Assembly (NCBI GenBank): GCA_049650345.1
Contig: JBARZY010000044.1
Coordinates: forward strand, 1 to 64,000
Direction of reading: 5' to 3'
Length of the DNA: 64,000 nucleotides
Source: Glaciecola sp049650345
Lineage (GTDB): Bacteria; Pseudomonadota; Gammaproteobacteria; Enterobacterales; Alteromonadaceae
Shown piece after piece: positions 8,260-16,812 of this stretch. Both the position numbers and the translations under genes were made by a program. Under the pieces are notes generated by a model that worked only from the letters and a program-made list of their open reading frames with translations, was not told where the DNA came from and searched no databases. Positions within the stretch are counted from its first letter, which is position 1, and the number at the start of each line of letters is the position of its first letter.

Positions 8260-9258
8260 TTACTCGGTGGTTTGCTCTCGACCTAGAAGCGAGAGAGCAG
8301 CTTCTTTAGCTGACTTTTGTTGATATAGCACCGCGTAGATTTGCTCGCAGATTGGCATTTCTATGCCTTGCTTGTTTGACAATATATGCACTTCATCAGT
8401 ATTACGATAGCCTTCAACTACTTGCCCAATACTTTCTATAGCCGCCTCAACACTTAAACCCTGACCTAAAGCAAGACCAAAGCGTCGATTGCGTGATTGG
8501 TTATCGGTACACGTGAGCACTAAATCGCCTAAACAGGCCATGCCCATAAAGGTGTCGTTGTCTGCCCCTAGTGCAATACCCAAACGTTTCATTTCAGCCA
8601 AACCACGGGTGATAAGAGCGGTACGGGCATTTGCACCAAATCCTAAACCGTCGGCTAATCCTGCACCAATCGCAATAACATTTTTTACTGCGCCACCTAG
8701 TTGAACGCCAATCATATCGGTATTGCGATACACACGAAAGTTTTGGGGATTGTGTAACAAGGCGGCAAATGATTCACTTAAGGTATCGTTGTTGCTTGAT
8801 AAGGTAATTGCAGTTGGCAAGCCTGCGGCCATCTCAGCGGCAAACGTAGGCCCAGACAATACTGCCAGCGGCATGTCTGTTGGTAAAAACTGCTTAGCGA
8901 CTTCTTGTAATAAGTGGCCTGTTGACGGTTCAAGGCCTTTACTGGCCCATATTACCTTGTGATACGCTTGCACCATAGGAGCCAATGACTTAACAGTATC
9001 TGCAAAGGCATGACTTGGCACAACAATAAGTAAATAGGTGCTGTTGGCGACGGCATCAGCTAGGTTGCTAACTGGCTTAAGCGCCTTAGGAAAAGTAAAG
9101 TCAGGTAGATACTGCTCATTGCAACGCTGCGCTTGCATGGTTTCAATCGCACTGGTGTTGCGACCCCACAAGTAACAAGGGTGTTCATTACGCGATAAAC
9201 AAAAGGCTAAAGCCGTACCATATGAACCTGCGCCAATTACGGTAGTAGTGGTTTGCAT
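8260..9258 (-). CDS. gpsA: NAD(P)-dependent glycerol-3-phosphate dehydrogenase
   Basis: Makes sn-glycerol-3-phosphate from dihydroxyacetone phosphate for phospholipid synthesis. The N-terminal nucleotide-binding motif is VIGAGSYGTALA. SGPTFAAEMAAGLPTA and the catalytic segment LGGAVKNVIAIGAGL with its Lys are present, as is the substrate-binding NARTALITRGLAEM. The full length of 332 is usual. It is the last gene of the minus-strand run yibN-grxC-secB-gpsA, the E. coli order; cysE, which follows gpsA in E. coli, is absent here. Confidence 0.95.
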   Translation of the reverse strand: MQTTTTVIGAGSYGTALAFCLSRNEHPCYLWGRNTSAIETMQAQRCNEQYLPDFTFPKALKPVSNLADAVANSTYLLIVVPSHAFADTVKSLAPMVQAYHKVIWASKGLEPSTGHLLQEVAKQFLPTDMPLAVLSGPTFAAEMAAGLPTAITLSSNNDTLSESFAALLHNPQNFRVYRNTDMIGVQLGGAVKNVIAIGAGLADGLGFGANARTALITRGLAEMKRLGIALGADNDTFMGMACLGDLVLTCTDNQSRNRRFGLALGQGLSVEAAIESIGQVVEGYRNTDEVHILSNKQGIEMPICEQIYAVLYQQKSAKEAALSLLGREQTTE

Positions 9259-9286
9259 GCCGTTTAGCCTTTTGTGTATTTTGGTT

Positions 9287-9784
9287 TTAAGCGTCTAACT
9301 TAGGAGCTTCGCCCGTAGCAGCTTGCTCGGCTTGACGTTTTTGAACGTAAGCTGAGAATATCGCATCAAAATTTACAGGAGCCAAGTTTAACGCAGGGAA
9401 TGTGCCACGATTAACCAAATTCGATACGGTTTCACGGGCATAAGGAAACAGCAAGTTAGGGCAATATGAACCTAACATGTGTGCTTTGTTGTTCTCTGGC
9501 ACATCACCAATAGAAAAAATACCGGCTTGTTGCACTTCGCACAAAAAGGCTGTTTCGTCTTGGTTTGTGGCAGTTACTGTTACCGATAGTGTTACCTCAT
9601 AAAGCCCAGCTTGAAGTTCTGCTGTGCGAGTATCGATATCCAGTTTAATTTCTGGCTTCCATTCTTTTTGGAATACACCGGGTGAGTTAGGCGTTTCAAA
9701 TGAAATATCTTTGGTATAAATACGCTGCATATTAAATTGTACTTCTTGTTGTGTCGCAGCTTGGTTTTGTGCTTCCTCAGCCAT
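9287..9784 (-). CDS. secB: protein-export chaperone SecB
   Basis: A tetrameric cytosolic chaperone that keeps preproteins unfolded and hands them to SecA. Family hallmarks are FNMQRIYTKDISFETPNSP, the QAGIF and GSYCPNLLFPYARE segments and the ending region FPALNLAPVNFDAIF. Length 165 is normal. The stop is 28 bases upstream of the gpsA start, so co-transcription is likely. The 132 bases between secB and grxC contain a small perfect hairpin (9813-9827) without a T tract. Confidence 0.95.
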   Translation of the reverse strand: MAEEAQNQAATQQEVQFNMQRIYTKDISFETPNSPGVFQKEWKPEIKLDIDTRTAELQAGLYEVTLSVTVTATNQDETAFLCEVQQAGIFSIGDVPENNKAHMLGSYCPNLLFPYARETVSNLVNRGTFPALNLAPVNFDAIFSAYVQKRQAEQAATGEAPKLDA

Positions 9785-9916
9785 GTGTGATTCCCATTAT
9801 TACTTCTATTTTGCGCTACGTTAGCGCGTTAACATTAACGAATGAAATACTGTATTGCATTTCACCCTTCTATTGTATAGCGACTTGTTTTTTGCCACTA
9901 CACTAAGTTGGTTTTT

Positions 9917-10174
9917 TTATGCAGACAACAACGCGTCTAATTTACCTTGGCTCTCTAATGCAAATAAGTCATCACAACCGCCAACATGAGTGTCGCCAAT
10001 AAATATTTGGGGAACCGTTGAACCGCCATTTGCGCGTTCTATCATAGAACTGCGTAGCTCAGGTTGTTTGTCTATTTCAATGTTGTTGTATTGTACGCCT
10101 TTCGCATCTAATAAGCTGCGTGCTCGACTGCAGTATGGGCAGTAACCTTTTGTGTAAATATCAATTTTTTGCAT
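9917..10174 (-). CDS. grxC: glutaredoxin 3
   Basis: A small (85 aa) glutathione-dependent dithiol oxidoreductase. The active site CPYC is at about residues 12-15 (YTKGYCPYCSRA). The cis-proline motif TVPQIFIGD and the glutathione-contacting GGCDDLFAL follow. Its place between a YibN-type rhodanese and SecB is the conserved gammaproteobacterial arrangement. Confidence 0.93.
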   Translation of the reverse strand: MQKIDIYTKGYCPYCSRARSLLDAKGVQYNNIEIDKQPELRSSMIERANGGSTVPQIFIGDTHVGGCDDLFALESQGKLDALLSA

Positions 10175-10245
10175 AATTACTTCTCTTAAATATGTGTGAG
10201 TGTAGTAGACCTGTTAAATACACGCATTGTTGCGCGGTCTGGTTG

Positions 10246-10671
10246 CTACTTGCTAAGTGGCAGGCCTGCACCTTGCCAGGCATTTATTCCGCCACTTAGT
10301 ACATTAACGTTGCTAAAACCTTGCTTGGCCATTTTGCTAGCAGTGCCAGCGGCTAAGTTGCCCATTGCGCACACTACAATAATGGGTTGCTCTTTGTGTT
10401 TTTCAAGCTTAGAAAAGTTACCCGCTCGGATTTCTTCTGCTTTCAACTGGCGCGAATCAATAATGTGACCGGTTTTAAAATCTTTTGGAGGGCGAATGTC
10501 TAATACTACAGCGTCTTCTTTGTTAATTAACAAAGTGGCTTGGTGGTTGTCTACACGCTTAGTGCCCGAAATTGCAGGCGACACGAACGAATATATCAAC
10601 ATGACAACAAGTGCCACCCATATTCCTGATAATATTAGGTTGTCGCTAGCAAATGCTAAGAGTTGGTCCAT
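10246..10671 (-). CDS. membrane-anchored rhodanese-like protein, YibN type
   Basis: A single rhodanese domain behind one N-terminal membrane helix (about residues 12-32). The domain begins with a short strand (AVVLDIRPPKDFKTGHI) and carries the active-site cysteine in IVVCAMGN, followed by a Gly-rich end (NVNVLSGGINAWQGAGLP). Start 10671 (MDQLLAFASDNLIL) matches YibN-type N-termini better than an ATG 33 codons upstream. The substrate is unknown. It heads the minus-strand run with grxC, secB and gpsA, and is divergent from gpmI. Confidence 0.85.
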   Translation of the reverse strand: MDQLLAFASDNLILSGIWVALVVMLIYSFVSPAISGTKRVDNHQATLLINKEDAVVLDIRPPKDFKTGHIIDSRQLKAEEIRAGNFSKLEKHKEQPIIVVCAMGNLAAGTASKMAKQGFSNVNVLSGGINAWQGAGLPLSK

Positions 10672-10861
10672 TGAATTTTGTCTCGCTTTAATTTGATGAT
10701 CACGTTTAAAGCACAGAATTATATATAAACACACAACAAAAGACACTATTAGTCGCAGTTGGCTATACATTATTCAATTAGATTTGTTTATGCATGTGCA
10801 AATAACTGGTAAATTATAGATATAACCTCCCGAATTTATTTGATTTTATTACAGGATCACT

Positions 10862-12394
10862 ATGACAGCTAAAAAGAAAACCCTCGCTTTATTTATTTTA
10901 GATGGTTGGGGCTACCGTGAAGAACTCAGCAATAATGCAGTAGCAGCAGCAAACACTCCTAATTTGGATCGCTTAAGTAAGGAATATGCTAGCACTCTTA
11001 TTTCTGGGTCAGGTTTAGATGTTGGTTTGCCGCCTGGTCAAATGGGAAATTCAGAAGTAGGTCATGTTAATTTAGGCGCTGGGCGTGTGGTATATCAAGA
11101 CTTTACCAAAATTACAAAAGCTATAGACGACGGTTCGTTTGTGAACAACGAAGCATTAGGTACCGCTATTGATAAGGCTGTAAATGCTGGCAAAGCTGTG
11201 CATATTATGGGCTTATTGTCAGATGGCGGTGTGCATTCGCATATTGACCATTTAATTGCTGCGGTCAAACTGGCGAAAGCAAAAGGAGCTGAGCGCATTT
11301 ATGTACACGGCTTTTTAGATGGGCGCGACACGCCGCCACAAAGCGCAGTGAATTATGTCGCTCAAGCTGAACAAGCATGTGCTGAAATTGGCAATGCTCA
11401 CGTGGCGACTATAATTGGGCGTTATTACGCAATGGACCGCGATAATCGTTGGGACAGAGTGCAATTAGCTTACGACTTATTGGTGTCGGGTGAGGCAGAA
11501 TATCACGTAGCCACTGCCAGCGAAGGTGTACAACAATCGTATGCTCGCGAACAAAGTGATGAATTTGTTAAACCTACTGTAGTTGGTGACTATAGCGGTA
11601 TGCAAGATGGCGACGCGGTATTATTTATGAACTTCAGAGCTGACCGTGCTCGGGAAATATCTCATGCATTAATCACAGACTCATTCAGTGGTTTTACACG
11701 CAACAAACGCCCCAACATTAATTTTGTTATGTTGACCGAGTTTGAAACAAGCTTGCACGCGCCAATTGGTTTTCCAACTGAAAATCTTGTCAATGTGATG
11801 GGAGAGTGGCTAGCAAAAAGTGGCAAAACTCAGCTACGTATTTCTGAAACTGAAAAGTTTGCTCACGTCACGTTTTTTTATAGTGGCGGAAAAGAAGATG
11901 AATATGATGGCGAAGACCGCGTATTAATACCATCACCCGACGTAGCCACTTACGATTTGCAGCCTGAAATGAATTCAGAAAAACTCACTGACGCAATTAT
12001 TCATGCCATTGAGGAAGGCCAACACGATGTGATTATTTGTAATTTCCCTAATGGCGACATGGTTGGACACACCGGTAACTTTGATGCTGCGGTAAAAGCA
12101 TGTGAAGCGGTAGACACTTGCATTGGCAGAATTATTGATGCACTTAGCAAACATGATGGCGAGTGTTTGATCACGGCTGACCATGGTAACGCTGAGCAAA
12201 TGCAAGATCCCAATACAGGCGTGGCACATACTGCTCACACCAGCGAACCTGTGCCATTTATTTATTATGGCCGAAATGCTGAAGTAAGAAGCGGCGGTAC
12301 GTTAAGCGATGTTGCCCCAACCATGTTGCATTTAATGGGTATGGAGCAACCTGCTGAAATGACGGGTACGCCCATAGTGACAGTAAAGGCATAG
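10862..12394 (+). CDS. gpmI: 2,3-bisphosphoglycerate-independent phosphoglycerate mutase
   Basis: The Mn-dependent glycolytic enzyme that interconverts 3- and 2-phosphoglycerate. The N-terminus LFILDGWGYRE and the phosphoserine site QMGNSEVGHVNLGAGR (near residue 64) are clear. The transferase insert holds HGFLDGRDTPP and GRYYAMDRDNRWDR, and metal ligands lie in NFPNGDMVGHTG and TADHGNAEQM. Length 510 is usual. envC follows after 8 bases, as in E. coli, and yibN is divergent on the other side. Confidence 0.97.
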   Translation: MTAKKKTLALFILDGWGYREELSNNAVAAANTPNLDRLSKEYASTLISGSGLDVGLPPGQMGNSEVGHVNLGAGRVVYQDFTKITKAIDDGSFVNNEALGTAIDKAVNAGKAVHIMGLLSDGGVHSHIDHLIAAVKLAKAKGAERIYVHGFLDGRDTPPQSAVNYVAQAEQACAEIGNAHVATIIGRYYAMDRDNRWDRVQLAYDLLVSGEAEYHVATASEGVQQSYAREQSDEFVKPTVVGDYSGMQDGDAVLFMNFRADRAREISHALITDSFSGFTRNKRPNINFVMLTEFETSLHAPIGFPTENLVNVMGEWLAKSGKTQLRISETEKFAHVTFFYSGGKEDEYDGEDRVLIPSPDVATYDLQPEMNSEKLTDAIIHAIEEGQHDVIICNFPNGDMVGHTGNFDAAVKACEAVDTCIGRIIDALSKHDGECLITADHGNAEQMQDPNTGVAHTAHTSEPVPFIYYGRNAEVRSGGTLSDVAPTMLHLMGMEQPAEMTGTPIVTVKA

Positions 12395-12402
12395 CGCTGA
12401 AT

Positions 12403-13578
12403 ATGCAGAAATATCAACAACGAAAACCGATGGCTAAGCATATCGCTTTGGTGTGTATGTGTATCGGTTTAGTTGTTGTCTCAAGCACAGGGTGGGCACA
12501 ATCAGGCACCAAAGAGCTAGCGACTATTCAATCTTTGATCGAGCAAACTCAGGCACAACTGAAAGAAAATATGCTTGATTCTGAGCGCTTGCAACAAGAG
12601 CTTAAGCTTGCCGAGTTGAAAATTGCGGAAACAGCCACCTTATTGAATCAAACCGATACCCAGTTAGCGAATACACGAGGTGAATTGGCTAATTTAAACC
12701 AAAAAGCATCTCGGCTAGAAACAAGTATTGCGCAGCAGCAAGATGCGTTGGCTAGCCAAATAAAAAGTGCCTATATGGCCGGTGACTACGATTTTGCTAA
12801 AATGATTTTCAATCAAGAAGAGGCGGGGAAATTTGAGCGTGTGCTCACATACTATCAATACTTGAATAAAGCGAGACAGCAGGAAATTGAGAATTTCAGA
12901 GGCCTTATTACAGCGCTTAAAACCGTAAAAGTATCGTTAAACGAGCAAGAATCGGCGCTAGCAACCCTATTAACAACGCAGTCTGCTCAGTCAACACGTT
13001 TGCGCGATCAACAGCAAACACGGTTTGATTCTTTGCAAAAACTCGAGCAGCAAATACGCAGCGACCAACAACGTGTGTCACAGCTACAACAGCAAGAAAA
13101 CGATTTACTCGCAGCAATAGAAGCTGCCGAATTAGCCGCTAAGGCAGCCCGAGAAGATGCTGACAAAAATATTGTTTTAACGGGCTTGAGTAATTTACAG
13201 GGAAAGCTTGTGGTGCCGGTGGGTGGAAAAATTCAGCGCTTGTTTGGCAAACGACGTCAAGGTCAGGTGCGCTGGAAGGGCATTGTTATTGACACAAGGT
13301 CTGGTAACTCTGTCAAATCGGTTGCTGATGGTATTGTGTTATATTCAGATTGGCTTAAAGGATTTGGTTTAGTCACAATTGTTGACCACGGCAAAGGCTA
13401 CATGAGTGTATATGGTCGTAATCAAGCATTACTGAAAAACGTCGGTGACAAAGTGTTAGCCGGCGAAGCAATAAGTTTAGCCGGTACCAGTGGCGGTCAG
13501 GCTAGAGCGAGCTTATATTTTGAAATCAGGCACAAAGGCAAAGCCTTAAATCCCAGTAGGTGGCTAGCACGGTCTTAG
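12403..13578 (+). CDS. envC: murein hydrolase activator EnvC
   Basis: A periplasmic activator of the division amidases AmiA/AmiB, recruited by FtsEX. It has a signal peptide (hydrophobic stretch ending STGWAQS), a long coiled coil (about residues 35-250) and a C-terminal LytM/M23 domain. The LytM domain is degenerate, as expected for EnvC: the metal-binding His positions of active M23 peptidases are replaced (WKGIVID, MSVYGRN, LYFEIR), so it should not be a peptidase itself. ATG 12430 is an alternative start. ftsEX lies about 28 kb away in this window. Confidence 0.92.
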   Translation: MQKYQQRKPMAKHIALVCMCIGLVVVSSTGWAQSGTKELATIQSLIEQTQAQLKENMLDSERLQQELKLAELKIAETATLLNQTDTQLANTRGELANLNQKASRLETSIAQQQDALASQIKSAYMAGDYDFAKMIFNQEEAGKFERVLTYYQYLNKARQQEIENFRGLITALKTVKVSLNEQESALATLLTTQSAQSTRLRDQQQTRFDSLQKLEQQIRSDQQRVSQLQQQENDLLAAIEAAELAAKAAREDADKNIVLTGLSNLQGKLVVPVGGKIQRLFGKRRQGQVRWKGIVIDTRSGNSVKSVADGIVLYSDWLKGFGLVTIVDHGKGYMSVYGRNQALLKNVGDKVLAGEAISLAGTSGGQARASLYFEIRHKGKALNPSRWLARS

Positions 13579-13590
13579 TTAACCGAATAA

Positions 13591-13619
13591 AGCGATAACC
13601 AATGTTACTGATTATCGCT
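13591..13619 (+). terminator. weak hairpin after envC
   Basis: Inverted repeat AGCGATAA (13591-13598) / TTATCGCT (13612-13619) with a 13-base loop begins 12 bases after the envC stop. No T tract follows, so intrinsic termination would be poor; it could act as an mRNA 3' stabiliser. Confidence 0.35.
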
Positions 13620-13643
13620 CATCACGCTTTGTATTTACTTAAG

Positions 13644-14105
13644 TTATATTGTGTAATCGTGACCATCAGGGCTTACAAATTGACGTTCAGTAGGAAATTC
13701 AATTTGTATGTCTTCAATACCCGCGGTATTGCTTGCGCCGCGTTGAGTTGCACGATTAAACATTAACTCTACATGTAAATTGTCTTCTTGAAGAACGATA
13801 GAAGAAGGCTGTTCTTTACTGCCATTATAAGCAACAAATTGCTTCGGAAGGTCAAAACCACAATGTGAACCGTCGGCAAAGAACGCCATAATATGTCGAT
13901 AATAGACCACATATTGCTTTACTTCTTTATGTGAGCGTTCTTGTAAAGGGAATCGTGCGTCAAGCATTTGAAAGATTGCTGATTCATTTTCGAACAAGTC
14001 AAAGGCACTCTGCCAACGGGCACTTGTCAGCGCAAGGACATGTGCATTATTTGTGTTGCTAGTAGCTTGCTGAATATTGTTAATGTTAAATGCTGGCATG
14101 TTCAT
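13644..14105 (-). CDS. hypothetical protein
   Basis: I do not recognise this 153-residue protein. It starts MNMPAFNINNIQQA, has no signal peptide or membrane helix, and looks like a small soluble alpha/beta protein. The middle contains QYVVYYRHIMAFFADGSHCGFDL, quoted here only as its most distinctive stretch in part: YRHIMAFFADGSHCGFDL. GGAG seven bases before ATG 14105 supports this start rather than an ATG 35 codons upstream. It lies between envC (convergent) and a REP-like repeat, with no operon partner. Confidence 0.65.
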   Translation of the reverse strand: MNMPAFNINNIQQATSNTNNAHVLALTSARWQSAFDLFENESAIFQMLDARFPLQERSHKEVKQYVVYYRHIMAFFADGSHCGFDLPKQFVAYNGSKEQPSSIVLQEDNLHVELMFNRATQRGASNTAGIEDIQIEFPTERQFVSPDGHDYTI

Positions 14106-14291
14106 AATAATTCTCCACGAATCCCACTTTATCGTATTTGATTTAACTCGTATCGGGCTAAATCCTAATTGTTGGGTAATTAACATTTGTTTACTGTTTG
14201 TTAACACCACAACTGCATACTAGCGCAAAAATCCAAAGAATTTCACAAATAAAATTTTACATAGTAAATTTTACAAAACGTCCAGCAAAAG

Positions 14292-14367
14292 AATTAATGG
14301 GGTCAGAGTACATTAATTTAAAAAACACAGGTTAAATACCAGTTAATGTACTCTGAACCCATTAATT
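14292..14367. repeat. REP-like inverted repeat (25-bp arms)
   Basis: Left arm 14292-14316 and right arm 14343-14367 are inverted copies matching at 24 of 25 positions, with a 26-base loop. The core reads GGGGTCAGAGTACATTAA. Similar GGGGTCAGAG-type palindromes accompany REP-associated tyrosine transposases in marine gammaproteobacteria (recalled, not searched). No transposase is present here, so this is a solitary copy. It ends 8 bases from the stop of the neighbouring small gene. Confidence 0.75.
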
Positions 14368-14375
14368 TGTTGGTG

Positions 14376-14720
14376 CTATTTTAGGAGGAAGAGGTCTTGT
14401 TCGGTTTGTTGGGTGATGCTGGCTTTGCAGCCGAAAAGAATGGCGCCGGTATCTGATACGCACAGGTAGCTCACGTCAAATATTACGTACCAGTTATTTT
14501 GCATGGCTTCGGTGAGCTGTTGTGTGACATGGTTGAGTTCTTCTCGTGAATTTACGTCTATTAAAGCTTCAATAATGGCTTCTTCGCTGCTGATGTCGCC
14601 AATGTTCATACTTTCAATTTCTACCGACACGCTATGATCATGATTGATATGAATCACTTTGTCGTTTTCTTTCGCGTATGACAATTGCTTGGGGTGAGAA
14701 ATTCGCTTTATTTGCGCCAC
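14376..14720 (-). CDS. hypothetical protein
   Basis: An unrecognised 114-residue acidic protein without signal peptide or membrane helix. It begins GTG at 14720 (AQIKRISHPKQLSYAKEN) with no visible ribosome-binding site, so the true N-terminus is uncertain; the next in-frame ATG is about 37 codons in. It ends beside the REP-like repeat. A functional assignment would be a guess. Confidence 0.5.
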   Translation of the reverse strand: MAQIKRISHPKQLSYAKENDKVIHINHDHSVSVEIESMNIGDISSEEAIIEALIDVNSREELNHVTQQLTEAMQNNWYVIFDVSYLCVSDTGAILFGCKASITQQTEQDLFLLK

Positions 14721-14887
14721 ACAACGTATGTTATTAACGTTGGCAAGCTCATTAGCCGAGGCAATAGGTTGATGTAAATTTACAGTACTGATAAGAAGGC
14801 CACAACGTTAACTACAGGTAGTAATTTGTCGGCCAAATTCAAATTTTTATGAGCAATAAACACAATTTTTTGCTCATTAATTAGCGC

Positions 14888-16102
14888 TTAGTTGAGAAGC
14901 TTGGCGCCGGCTAATACGAGTACTAATACCACCACGATAAGCGCTAACACATTGGTTACTACCGTGTTAGTGCACTTACCCATAAGATTGGGTTTGTTAC
15001 ATACCCATACTAGTAAAATAACACTAATGGGCAGTAACAGCGCGTTTGCCGTTTGTGCGAGTATAATTAATGACAAGGGCTTAAAACCTAGGCTAGCACT
15101 GAACATACCAAGTACTACGATGCTGAGTGCTATTGCTAAAAAGCGCTTGTCGCTCAGCTTCGCTTGCCAATTAAATATACCTGCAATTGCGTAAGCTGCT
15201 GCCAGTGGCGCGGTGATTGCGCTGGTTAATCCTGCTGAAAACAAACCCAAACCGAATATGAGGTTTGCTGAATCCCCTAGCAGAGGTTGTAGTTGCTGAC
15301 CTATATTACCGTTGGTGACCGCCGTGGAAGTGACAAAGAAAGCGGTGACTGAACTCGATAGTATCGCAAAAGTCACTAGCCCTCCTAAGCCGATACTAGC
15401 AAGTAAGGATGTATTCAGGCCGCGCTGTATATTATTGGTAGGCAACTGCTTGGCTTGTTTCGCGCTCAAACCTGCATGTAAAAATAAGTTGTAAGGCACA
15501 ATAGTAGTGCCGATAATCGCTAAGGCTAGCGACCACTGACTAAATGCTGCAACATCAACGGTGAGCCCCTCTGCTAATAAGGCATAGTTAACACCGGCAT
15601 AAAACATGAGGGTGATAAATACCAAGCTCATTAGTGCCACCAATGCTACTAAAAATTTTTCAACCAGTTTATATTTGGCGCTTACCAGCAAGCCAATTGC
15701 GCTAATACCCAATATTAATACCCAAGTGGTAATGCTGCCGCCAATGCTGCTGCTTAAACCCAGTGCAGCGCCGGTAATGTTGCCACCTTCGTATGCAGCG
15801 TTACCAATGCCAATGGCAATGATGATTAATAATCCTATGATTCCCTTTAATAATACCGGAGGCAAACTGTTCATAATAGCCTGTGATAAGCCTTGTTGAC
15901 TTGCCTGTCCTAACCTTGACGCCATTTCCTGTAATATATAGGTGGCACCTACGGCAAATACTAGCAACCATACCAATTGATAAGCACTTTGAGCCCCTAC
16001 AAGCGTCGCAGTAGTGACTGTGCCAGGACCAATAAATGCTGCGGTAATAATCAGTCCGCTGATATTAACTTTGCTGAATAAATGGCGACGTTTTGTTTGC
16101 AT
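14888..16102 (-). CDS. Nramp-family transporter with non-canonical metal-site residues
   Basis: A polytopic inner-membrane protein (about 11 helices, 404 aa) of the Nramp/MntH superfamily, recognised from the first-helix context (AAFIGPGTVTTAT, then YQLVW) and the sixth-helix context (IIGTTIVPYNLFLHAGL). In canonical Nramp proteins these are DPGN and MPH. Here they read GPGT (residues 25-28) and VPY (202-204), so the metal-coordinating Asp, Asn, Met and the conserved His are all replaced. Substrate is therefore unlikely to be Mn/Fe by the usual mechanism. The start at 16102 is chosen for alignment; no good ribosome-binding site is seen. Confidence 0.8.
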   Translation of the reverse strand: MQTKRRHLFSKVNISGLIITAAFIGPGTVTTATLVGAQSAYQLVWLLVFAVGATYILQEMASRLGQASQQGLSQAIMNSLPPVLLKGIIGLLIIIAIGIGNAAYEGGNITGAALGLSSSIGGSITTWVLILGISAIGLLVSAKYKLVEKFLVALVALMSLVFITLMFYAGVNYALLAEGLTVDVAAFSQWSLALAIIGTTIVPYNLFLHAGLSAKQAKQLPTNNIQRGLNTSLLASIGLGGLVTFAILSSSVTAFFVTSTAVTNGNIGQQLQPLLGDSANLIFGLGLFSAGLTSAITAPLAAAYAIAGIFNWQAKLSDKRFLAIALSIVVLGMFSASLGFKPLSLIILAQTANALLLPISVILLVWVCNKPNLMGKCTNTVVTNVLALIVVVLVLVLAGAKLLN

Positions 16103-16197
16103 AACTTGTCTATGTCTTTGAATACACGTATATATACTTGTATCATGGCACGCCAACACCTACATTAACAATACAAAGTTAAAGTGAGCAATAGTTT

Positions 16198-16812
16198 ATG
16201 GATTTACAAGCACTGTACCAAAGCCCACAAGATGTGAGTTTTTTACATTCACGCTATTACGTTGAGGGGTGTTTGTTAGGGGCGTGTGCGTGTCCAGAAA
16301 TCCCGCTACCCGATGTATGGTTACCTTGGGTAATAAAAGAACACAATCAAATACAAAATGCGGCGCAGGCCGACAACATTACCGAGCAATTGTTTGTTTA
16401 TTTCAAGCACTGCCTTGCTGAAATGAATAACGAATCGCTAAGCTTGCCCCATTATGCTCAATACAAGCCTAACGCTGATAATAGCGATCCTTTCCGTCAG
16501 TGGTGCCAAGGTATTTTATTAGCGCACAGTGCTCGTGAGGCGGTATGGCAAAGTGCATGGCAAAAAATGCAAAAACAAGACCCTGATAAAGCCCCGCAAA
16601 TGGCAAAAGACCTAAAACACTGTTTAATGATGTTTACCACGTTTGCGGATCCGTCACAGGCCATTCGTGAAGCTAATAATGATGTGGATTTAGCGCCAAA
16701 ACTACCTCAAATTGCAAATAGTATGGCGTCTTCTTTACGCCAGTATGTATCTCTTTCGGGGACCTTAGCTAGCTATTTACCCAACCAATTTGAAACCTTT
16801 GTGCAAAACTAG
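16198..16812 (+). CDS. YecA/YgfB (UPF0149) family protein
   Basis: A 204-residue all-alpha soluble protein with the UPF0149 pattern: an N-terminal YYVEGCLLGACACPE segment, then WLPWV, and a central QWCQGILLAHSARE helix. Long YecA homologues end in a zinc-binding SEC-C motif, but this one lacks it. The function of the family is not established. It is divergent from the Nramp gene (95 bases apart) and its last four bases overlap the hemJ stop on the opposite strand. Confidence 0.7.
   Translation: MDLQALYQSPQDVSFLHSRYYVEGCLLGACACPEIPLPDVWLPWVIKEHNQIQNAAQADNITEQLFVYFKHCLAEMNNESLSLPHYAQYKPNADNSDPFRQWCQGILLAHSAREAVWQSAWQKMQKQDPDKAPQMAKDLKHCLMMFTTFADPSQAIREANNDVDLAPKLPQIANSMASSLRQYVSLSGTLASYLPNQFETFVQN

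Noticed and set aside
9813..9827. Perfect small palindrome GCGCTA-CGT-TAGCGC between secB and grxC
   Set aside because: Three-base loop, no T tract in the minus-strand direction and no known operator resemblance; too short to call a terminator.
10672..10770. Longer YibN frame with 33 extra N-terminal residues containing another hydrophobic helix
   Set aside because: YibN-type proteins begin near MDQLLAF; the extension falls in the divergent promoter region of gpmI.
12001..12238. Open reading frames on the minus strand inside gpmI
   Set aside because: They are antisense shadows of a strongly conserved enzyme gene, with no ribosome-binding sites or protein-like composition.
14849..14877. Inverted repeat ATGAGCAA / TTGCTCAT just after the Nramp gene
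   Set aside because: In the transcript direction of the Nramp gene it is followed by A-rich rather than T-rich sequence, so it is not a convincing intrinsic terminator.
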